Source: an uncultured Paracoccaceae bacterium (lineage in GTDB: Bacteria; Pseudomonadota; Alphaproteobacteria; Rhodobacterales; Rhodobacteraceae). From it: a stretch of 13,320 nucleotides of DNA. The first letter of the stretch is position 1, and each line of letters begins with the position of its first letter. A model generated the notes under the pieces. That model saw only the letters and a program-made list of their open reading frames with translations, did no database searches and was not told where the DNA came from. This document shows, piece by piece, positions 8,302 to 13,320 of this stretch. Both the position numbers and the translations under genes were made by a program. Location: the NCBI GenBank assembly GCA_937927885.1, contig CALEZJ010000295.1, positions 1 to 13,320 on the forward strand, read 5' to 3'.

Positions 8302-9195
8302 ATGACGTTTCTTCGCTTCCTGCGTCCCATTTCGCGTCTGAGGATATCGCCCTTGTCGGCCCTGCCCGGGCGTGAGGGCGTTGCCATTGTGCTGATCGTG
8401 CGCAACGAGGGACGCCATATCGCGGAATGGGCACGGTTCCACCACCACGCCGGGGTGCGGCATTTTCTGGTCTATGACAACGGGTCGACGGACGACACAC
8501 TCGCGCAGATCCGCAGCGCCCTGCCTGCCGATGCGCTGACAGTGATCCCCTGGGCACAGCGACGGTTTCGAACCTTGCGGGACCGCGAGATTCACAATCA
8601 GGTGCTGGCCTATGCGCATGCGGCGCTGAATTTTGGCGCGGGTTTTCGCTGGTTTGCCTTCATCGACGTCGACGAATTCCTGATCCCGGTGACCGCCGCC
8701 TCGATCCCCGAGGCGTTGGAACCCCTGGGGGAACAGGCGCAGGTGTCGTTACCCTGGCACATGTTTGGCCGTTGCGGGCACGATGCACCGCCCGCGGGCG
8801 GCGTGCTGCGCAATTATCTGTACCGTGCCGCCGATCCCTATGGCCTGAAGCACGGATTGAACTTCAAGTGCCTCGTCGATCCGTCGCGCCTGACCGAAGT
8901 CGGCGTTCACGGGTTTGGCATCGACGGGCGGCAAGAAGGGGTCAACGATGCAGGTCTGCTGGCAGCGCACAAGGACCGTGGCAAGCGCGACTTCTATTCC
9001 CGCGCGCGGCTGCAACTGAACCACTATTACACCCGGTCCGACAGCGAGTTGAGGGCCAAGATCGACCTCGGCGCCATCGCCGATGTCCAGGCGGCAAAGC
9101 ATGCCCGGCGCGTGCTGCGCATCGTCGATTCCATCGAGCGCGACACGATCGAGGATCGCACCGCGCTGGACTACATCGCGCGCAGCCGGTTCTGA
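8302..9195 (+). CDS. Glycosyltransferase, GT92 / Glyco_tranf_2_4-like family
   Basis: The protein is 297 residues, cytoplasmic, with a GT-A-type fold implied by motif. Key segments are VAIVLIVRNEGRHIAEWARF (27-46; the donor-nucleotide start strand and NEG), GVRHFLVYDNGSTDDT (51-66), and the metal-binding DxD motif in FIDVDEFL (D122, D124). QVSLPWHMFG (147-156), LKHGLNFKCLVDP (182-194), HGF (203-205) and the late NHYYTRS (240-246) are typical of the DUF23/GT92-type bacterial enzymes that often sit with surface polysaccharide genes. Donor and acceptor sugars are unknown. The ATG at 8302 lacks a clear Shine-Dalgarno; an in-frame ATG at 8239 would add 21 residues of low family likeness. It is divergent from the KpsS-like gene, and asd follows after 77 nt. 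Confidence 0.9.
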   Translation: MTFLRFLRPISRLRISPLSALPGREGVAIVLIVRNEGRHIAEWARFHHHAGVRHFLVYDNGSTDDTLAQIRSALPADALTVIPWAQRRFRTLRDREIHNQVLAYAHAALNFGAGFRWFAFIDVDEFLIPVTAASIPEALEPLGEQAQVSLPWHMFGRCGHDAPPAGGVLRNYLYRAADPYGLKHGLNFKCLVDPSRLTEVGVHGFGIDGRQEGVNDAGLLAAHKDRGKRDFYSRARLQLNHYYTRSDSELRAKIDLGAIADVQAAKHARRVLRIVDSIERDTIEDRTALDYIARSRF

Positions 9196-9262
9196 GGCCG
9201 CGCGCAGTTCACCCTTTCCCCGGAGCGCCCTTTGCGCTATGGGGCGGCGTCGCTTGGACACT

Positions 9263-9267
9263 GGAGG
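9263..9267 (+). promoter_or_regulatory. Shine-Dalgarno of asd
   Basis: A GGAGG lies 5 nt upstream of the ATG at 9273. It settles the start within a frame that stays open far upstream through the glycosyltransferase gene. Confidence 0.8.
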
Positions 9268-9272
9268 GTTTG

Positions 9273-10295
9273 ATGGGCTATCGAGTCGTCGTCGCGGGCG
9301 CCACGGGCAATGTGGGCCGCGAAATGCTGAACATTCTGGCCGAGAGGGAGTTCACCGTCGACGAGATCGCCGCGCTGGCGTCGCGTCGCAGCCTCGGCAC
9401 TGAAGTCAGCTTTGGCGACAAGACCCTGAAGACGAAGGATCTGGACACCTTCGATTTCACCGGCTGGGATATCGCCCTGTTCGCCGTGGGCTCCGAGGCG
9501 ACCAAGGTCTATGCTCCCAAGGCCGCTGCGGCGGGCTGCGTGGTGATCGACAATTCCTCGCTTTATCGCTACGATCCCGAGGTGCCGCTGGTGGTGCCCG
9601 AGGTCAACGCCGATGCCGTGATGGGCTACGCGAAAAAGAACATCATCGCCAACCCCAATTGCTCGACCGCGCAGATGGTGGTGGCGCTGAAGCCCCTGCA
9701 CGACCGCGCCCGGATCAAGCGCGTGGTGGTGGCGACCTATCAATCCGTGTCGGGCGCCGGCAAGGAGGGGATGGACGAGCTCTGGAACCAGACCAAGGGC
9801 GTCTTTGTCCCGGGTCAGGAGGTCGCGCCGAAGAAATTCACCAAGCAGATCGCCTTCAACGTCATACCGCATATCGACGTCTTCCTCGACGATGGCTCGA
9901 CCAAGGAAGAGTGGAAGATGGTCGCCGAGACGAAGAAGATCCTCGATCCAAAGATCAAGGTGACGGCGACGTGCGTGCGGGTGCCGGTCTTTGTCGGCCA
10001 TTCCGAGGCGATCAACATTGAATTTGAAGAGCCGCTCGATTGGCAGGAGGCGCAGGACATCCTGCGCGAGGCGCCCGGTGTGCTGTTGGTCGACAAGCGC
10101 GAGCCCGGTGGCTACACGACCCCGGTCGAATGCGTCGGCGATTACGCGACCTATGTCAGCCGCGTGCGTCAGGACAGCACGATTGATAACGGCATCAGCC
10201 TGTGGTGCGTCAGCGACAACCTGCGCAAGGGTGCCGCCCTGAACGCCGTCCAGATCGCCGAGGTTCTGGGTCAGCGCTGCCTGAAAAAGGGCTGA
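9273..10295 (+). CDS. asd: Aspartate-semialdehyde dehydrogenase
   Basis: The enzyme reduces aspartyl-4-phosphate to aspartate-4-semialdehyde with NADPH. This is the branch point to lysine/diaminopimelate, threonine, methionine and isoleucine, and so also feeds peptidoglycan synthesis. The 340-residue length is standard. The N-terminal Rossmann motif is VAGATGNVGREML (residues 7-19), followed by FAVGSEATK and VIDNSSLYR. The catalytic Cys is C130 in NPNCSTAQM, and the catalytic His is H243 in VRVPVFVGHSEAI. YQSVSGAGKEGMDEL (156-170) is another family signature. It appears to be a single-gene unit: a 77-nt upstream gap, its own strong ribosome-binding site, and an intrinsic terminator 34 nt after the stop. 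Confidence 0.98.
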   Translation: MGYRVVVAGATGNVGREMLNILAEREFTVDEIAALASRRSLGTEVSFGDKTLKTKDLDTFDFTGWDIALFAVGSEATKVYAPKAAAAGCVVIDNSSLYRYDPEVPLVVPEVNADAVMGYAKKNIIANPNCSTAQMVVALKPLHDRARIKRVVVATYQSVSGAGKEGMDELWNQTKGVFVPGQEVAPKKFTKQIAFNVIPHIDVFLDDGSTKEEWKMVAETKKILDPKIKVTATCVRVPVFVGHSEAINIEFEEPLDWQEAQDILREAPGVLLVDKREPGGYTTPVECVGDYATYVSRVRQDSTIDNGISLWCVSDNLRKGAALNAVQIAEVLGQRCLKKG

Positions 10296-10328
10296 CCGCC
10301 GCGCCATAGGGCAAGTCCGAAAACCCGA

Positions 10329-10357
10329 CCCCGCGCCGATCCCGGCGCGGGGTTCTT
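10329..10357 (+). terminator. Rho-independent terminator after asd
   Basis: A perfect 9-bp GC stem (CCCCGCGCC at 10329-10337 with GGCGCGGGG at 10344-10352) has a 6-nt loop GATCCC and is followed by TTCTT. It lies 34 nt after the asd stop and isolates asd from the RTX gene. Confidence 0.88.
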
Positions 10358-10472
10358 GCTTGCCCGCAGGATAGGATGGAATCGCCTAAAAAGCCGGGTA
10401 AACGCCCTTCTTTTGCCATGGTTTCATCCCTGTGCCCGCCCGCGCCCCCCGTCACCTTTGCCACAGGGGCGT

Positions 10473-10479
10473 GGAAGGG
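10473..10479 (+). promoter_or_regulatory. Shine-Dalgarno of the RTX gene
   Basis: GGAAGGG lies 6 nt before the ATG at 10486 and supports that start. The rest of the gap from the terminator to this site shows no promoter I would defend. Confidence 0.6.
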
Positions 10480-10485
10480 CTGACG

Positions 10486-13320
10486 ATGCAATTGCAATTG
10501 AACCGGGTGATCGGGTCTGGCACGGCCATTCTTGACCGCGGGATCACCGATCTGGCGGTGGCGGTGTCCAACGGGGTGGTGCATGTCTACAGCACCACCG
10601 GGCGCAATGGCGGGATCGTGGATTATCTGGTCGGCAGTTCGGGCCAGATGCAGGTCTCCAGCACGGTGATCTTTCCCGAGACCCTGACCTCGGTGGTCAG
10701 CGACCGGCTTGTGGTGGCCGCGTCCGGCAGCAGCCAGATGCTGATGGTCGCGCAGCAGGGCTCGTCGATGGTGGGTCTGGCGCTGACCGGGCAGGGGGCA
10801 CTGGGCGGGGTGGTGACCACGGCGCTGACCCAGATGCAAAGCCAGGCGACGGCGGGCAGTCTCGCCCATCTCGAAGCCCTGATCACCGTGGGCGGTGTGC
10901 AGCCCCTCGCCTTTCCGACCGTCGTTGACTGCCGCCAGTTCGTCGAGCTCGCCAGCGTGACCATCGGTGGAACCAGCATCGTTCTGGCCGCCTGCACCGG
11001 AGAGAATGCGGTGGTGGCCTTTGCCCGCAATGCCTCGACCGGCGCGTTGTCGCTGCGCGACAGTCTGGGGGCTGGCGATGGCCTGGGGGTGGCGGCGCCG
11101 ACCGCGATGGAGGTCGTGCAGACCGGGGGGCAGACCTATGTGATTCTGGCGGCGGCGGGGTCATCGTCGCTGTCGGTGATGCGGGTTCTGTCCGACGGCT
11201 CGCTGGAGCCCACCGACCATCTGGTGGACAATGGCGCCACCCGGTTTCAGGGGGTTCAGGCCATGGCGGTCGCGCAGGCTGGCGGCCAGACCTTTGTCAT
11301 CGCGGGCGGTGCGGACAGCGGACTGACGCTATTTGCCCTTCTGCCCGATGGCAGCCTGATTGCGGTGCAGACGATCGCCGACAGTGGCGCAACCTCGATG
11401 GACAGGGTCACGGCAATCACCACGGCTGTGGTCGGCTCGACACTGCACGTCTTTGTCGGATCCCAAAATGAAAGTGGAGTAACCCAGTTCTCGCTCGACA
11501 TCGGTGGTCTGGGTGCGGTGCAGCGCGGCACCGCGGCCGCCGAGACGCTGAGCGGCACATCCGGGGCGGACATCCTGATGGCCCAGGGCGCGGGCGACAC
11601 GCTGAGTGGCGGCGGAGGAGCAGACATATTGGTGTCCGGTACCGGTACGACCCGGATGACCGGGGGCGGAGGGGCGGATATCTTTGTGGTCAGGCCGGGG
11701 GCGACGCAGGTCGTCATCACCGATTTCAACCCGGGGGTCGACCGGCTGGACCTGTCGTCGCTGCCTATGCTGCGCAGTACCGGGCAACTGACACTGACCA
11801 GCACGTCCACCGGGGCGGTTCTGACCTTTGGCAACGTTACCATCACCCTGACCTCGGCCAATGGCCAGCCGCTGACCATGGAACAGATCTTCCCCTCGGG
11901 GTTTCATTGGGCAGACCGCTATCCCGTCGATCCGACCAGCCTTCGCGGCGTCGGTGTCGAGTTGAGCGGAACCTCGGGTGCCGACAGTCTGGTGGGCACC
12001 TTTGCCGATGACACGCTGGTCGGCGAGGGGGGGAACGACACGCTTCGGGGCGGAGAGGGTGACGACCTGCTGCGGGGTGGCAGTGGCAACGACCTGCTGC
12101 ATGGCGATGGTGGCAATGACCGGCTCTATGGCGACGAGGGTGATGATCGCCTTTACGGCGGCACCGGAAATGACAGTCTCTATGGTGGCTTCGGGGCCGA
12201 CCGGCTCTATGGCGAGGCAGGCGATGACCGGCTTTGGGGCCAGGATGGCAACGATCTGTTGTCCGGGGCGGCAGGCAACGACCGGCTATATGGTGGTGTC
12301 GGCGCTGACACGCTCGACGGTGGCGCGGGCAACGACCTGCTGTATGGCGAGGACGGCAACGACCTGATCCTGGGAGGCGACGGAAACGACACCGCTGACG
12401 GCGGAGCGGGCGATGACACGCTGGACGGCGGTTCCGGTAACGACCGCTTGCTGGGAGACGCAGGGAACGATTCCCTTTCGGGTGGGGTCGGACATGACAC
12501 TCTGCTGGGCGGCGCCGGGGATGACAGGCTTTACGGCGGGGACGGCTCCGATTCCCTCGACGGGGGGCTGGGGAACGATCAACTCCATGGTGAGAACGGG
12601 GATGACATTCTGCTGGGCGACGGTGGAAATGACAGCCTGTGGGGAGGGGACGGGAATGACACCCTGAATGGCGGCGCTGACAGCGACTGGCTGAGTGGCG
12701 CGAACGGCAACGACCTTCTCCTTGGAGGCACGGGGAACGATACGCTGCTGGGCGGATCGGGAGAGGACACGCTGCTGGGAGGCGAGGGCAACGATTCCCT
12801 GGACGGCGGCAGCGAAGCGGACAGGCTTTACGGGGATGCGGGCGATGACACGCTTGTGGGCGGCACCGGCAATGACACGCTGGACGGCGGGTCCGGGAAT
12901 GACCGGCTCTATGGCGGTGTCGGGCTCGATTCGCTTGACGGCGGTTCGGGCGATGACCGGCTTTACGGCGAAGACGGAGACGACGTGCTGCTGGGCGGCA
13001 GCGGCCGCGACAGCCTGTGGGGCGGGTCCGGGAATGACACGCTGAACGGCGGCAGCGGGAACGACTGGCTCAGCGGCGGATCGGGCAGCGACCGGCTGCT
13101 TGGGGGCAAGGGCAACGATACGCTTCTGGGCAGTTCGGGCCGTGACACGCTTTACGGGGGGGCTGGGAATGATTCCCTGGACGGCGGCAGCGCGGCGGAC
13201 CGGCTTTCCGGGGATGGCGGCAGGGACACTCTGCGCGGTGGGTCAGGCAATGATACGCTCCTGGGTGGATCGGCGGCGGATCTTCTTTACGGCGGGGCTG
13301 GCAAAGACTCGCTCGAAGGC
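10486..13320 (+). CDS. Large RTX calcium-binding repeat protein, 3' end outside window
   Basis: The frame is open without a stop for 945 codons to the window edge. There is no Sec signal, as expected for type I secretion with a C-terminal signal (not in view). Residues 1-345 are beta-rich, with a motif of the type [10 protein letters not shown] recurring about every 51 residues (near 185, 237, 288, 339), which suggests propeller blades. Residues 353-402 are a short RTX block. Residues 403-490 contain [18 protein letters not shown], a module like that closing the beta-roll of serralysin-type RTX proteins. Residues 492-945 are about 50 GGxGxDxLx nonapeptides that bind Ca2+ in a beta-roll. No protease, lipase or toxin domain is visible, so the role (adhesin, surface layer, biofilm or carrier of a C-terminal enzyme) is unknown. 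No type I transporter genes are in the window. Confidence 0.93.
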   Translation, partial: MQLQLNRVIGSGTAILDRGITDLAVAVSNGVVHVYSTTGRNGGIVDYLVGSSGQMQVSSTVIFPETLTSVVSDRLVVAASGSSQMLMVAQQGSSMVGLALTGQGALGGVVTTALTQMQSQATAGSLAHLEALITVGGVQPLAFPTVVDCRQFVELASVTIGGTSIVLAACTGENAVVAFARNASTGALSLRDSLGAGDGLGVAAPTAMEVVQTGGQTYVILAAAGSSSLSVMRVLSDGSLEPTDHLVDNGATRFQGVQAMAVAQAGGQTFVIAGGADSGLTLFALLPDGSLIAVQTIADSGATSMDRVTAITTAVVGSTLHVFVGSQNESGVTQFSLDIGGLGAVQRGTAAAETLSGTSGADILMAQGAGDTLSGGGGADILVSGTGTTRMTGGGGADIFVVRPGATQVVITDFNPGVDRLDLSSLPMLRSTGQLTLTSTSTGAVLTFGNVTITLTSANGQPLTMEQIFPSGFHWADRYPVDPTSLRGVGVELSGTSGADSLVGTFADDTLVGEGGNDTLRGGEGDDLLRGGSGNDLLHGDGGNDRLYGDEGDDRLYGGTGNDSLYGGFGADRLYGEAGDDRLWGQDGNDLLSGAAGNDRLYGGVGADTLDGGAGNDLLYGEDGNDLILGGDGNDTADGGAGDDTLDGGSGNDRLLGDAGNDSLSGGVGHDTLLGGAGDDRLYGGDGSDSLDGGLGNDQLHGENGDDILLGDGGNDSLWGGDGNDTLNGGADSDWLSGANGNDLLLGGTGNDTLLGGSGEDTLLGGEGNDSLDGGSEADRLYGDAGDDTLVGGTGNDTLDGGSGNDRLYGGVGLDSLDGGSGDDRLYGEDGDDVLLGGSGRDSLWGGSGNDTLNGGSGNDWLSGGSGSDRLLGGKGNDTLLGSSGRDTLYGGAGNDSLDGGSAADRLSGDGGRDTLRGGSGNDTLLGGSAADLLYGGAGKDSLEG
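11542..11691 (+). repeat. First RTX block (short, degenerate)
   Basis: It encodes residues 353-402 of the RTX protein. Three or four glycine-rich units are seen ([30 protein letters not shown]) with an interrupted unit around [10 protein letters not shown]. It leads straight into the [13 protein letters not shown] module. Confidence 0.85.
12529..12906 (+). repeat. RTX super-repeat copy A (14 nonapeptides, 126 residues)
   Basis: Residues 682-807. The order of variable positions matches the next 378 nt: LYGG, xGxDSLDGG, then GE, then LLG, SLWGG (Trp at residue 719), NDTLNGG, DWLSG (Trp at 735), [13 protein letters not shown], SxADRLxGD. Confidence 0.7.
12907..13284 (+). repeat. RTX super-repeat copy B (14 nonapeptides, 126 residues)
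   Basis: Residues 808-933. By hand count about 92 of 126 residues match copy A, including both Trp positions (845, 861). The start of a third copy, LYGG then AGKDSLEG, falls exactly at 13285, and the window ends within it. Confidence 0.7.

Larger units (their letters stand above)
11959..13320 (+). repeat. Main RTX nonapeptide array, about 50 units of 27 nt
   Basis: It encodes residues 492-945 and continues past the window. Units follow GGxGxDxLx with almost no indels, so the 27-nt phase is kept throughout. Synonymous codons vary widely between units, so the array is not a fresh tandem expansion. Confidence 0.95.

Noticed and set aside
9224..9238. Small hairpin AGCGC/GCGCT between the glycosyltransferase gene and asd
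   Set aside because: A 5-bp stem without a T tract is too weak to call a terminator.
10418..10483. A 21-codon open frame ([12 protein letters not shown]...) just before the RTX start
   Set aside because: It ends 2 nt before the RTX ATG and could be a leader peptide, but it has no Shine-Dalgarno and a Pro-rich product that GC-rich DNA gives by chance.
12207..13148. Several Ser/Pro-rich open frames antisense to the RTX array
   Set aside because: They arise from reading the 27-nt RTX unit on the other strand, giving repeats such as [10 protein letters not shown]; no start signals support them.
11959..13320. Regular 27-nt repetition as a possible CRISPR or minisatellite
   Set aside because: There are no unique spacers; the repetition is in frame, encodes GGxGxDxLx and varies at synonymous positions, so it is protein-level RTX repetition.

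Overview
The window reads as a chromosomal segment of a high-GC alphaproteobacterium, most likely a marine or soil Rhodobacterales (Roseobacter-type) member. This rests on base composition, the protein flavour, the gpmI-envC-ctpA-rppH gene order and the long RTX calcium-binding protein; no rRNA or tRNA is present to confirm it. Nearly all DNA is coding, and no intergenic gap exceeds about 250 bp.

Region 1 (1-5620, all +): the 3' end of an aldehyde dehydrogenase overlaps a small secreted protein of unknown function, followed by a HIT-family nucleotide hydrolase. Then comes a tight core cluster: gpmI (phosphoglycerate mutase, glycolysis), an EnvC-like murein hydrolase activator with a degenerate LytM domain, a CtpA-type S41 periplasmic protease, and rppH (RNA 5' pyrophosphohydrolase). 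The gpmI/envC and ctpA/rppH junctions are 1-nt TGATG overlaps, so translational coupling is likely. The envC and ctpA products both act in the periplasm on cell-wall remodelling or envelope protein processing.

Region 2 (5621-9195): an MFS transporter (+) converges, with a 31-nt overlap, on a KpsS/KpsC-like capsule polysaccharide gene (-). That gene is divergent from a GT92-type glycosyltransferase (+). The last two suggest a small surface-glycan module set among housekeeping genes.

Region 3 (9196-10357): asd (aspartate-semialdehyde dehydrogenase; Lys/Thr/Met/DAP biosynthesis) followed by a clear intrinsic terminator.

Region 4 (10486-13320, +): an open-ended RTX protein of at least 945 residues that runs off the window. 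It has no signal peptide, a repetitive beta-propeller-like N-terminal half, a short RTX block, a serralysin-C-terminus-like beta module, then about 50 nonapeptide calcium-binding repeats. Within these repeats I see a higher-order 126-residue (14-nonapeptide) period that starts a third copy exactly where the window ends. This is the most unusual structure here. I found no CRISPR array, transposon, phage gene or recognisable defence system, and I do not claim a new system.
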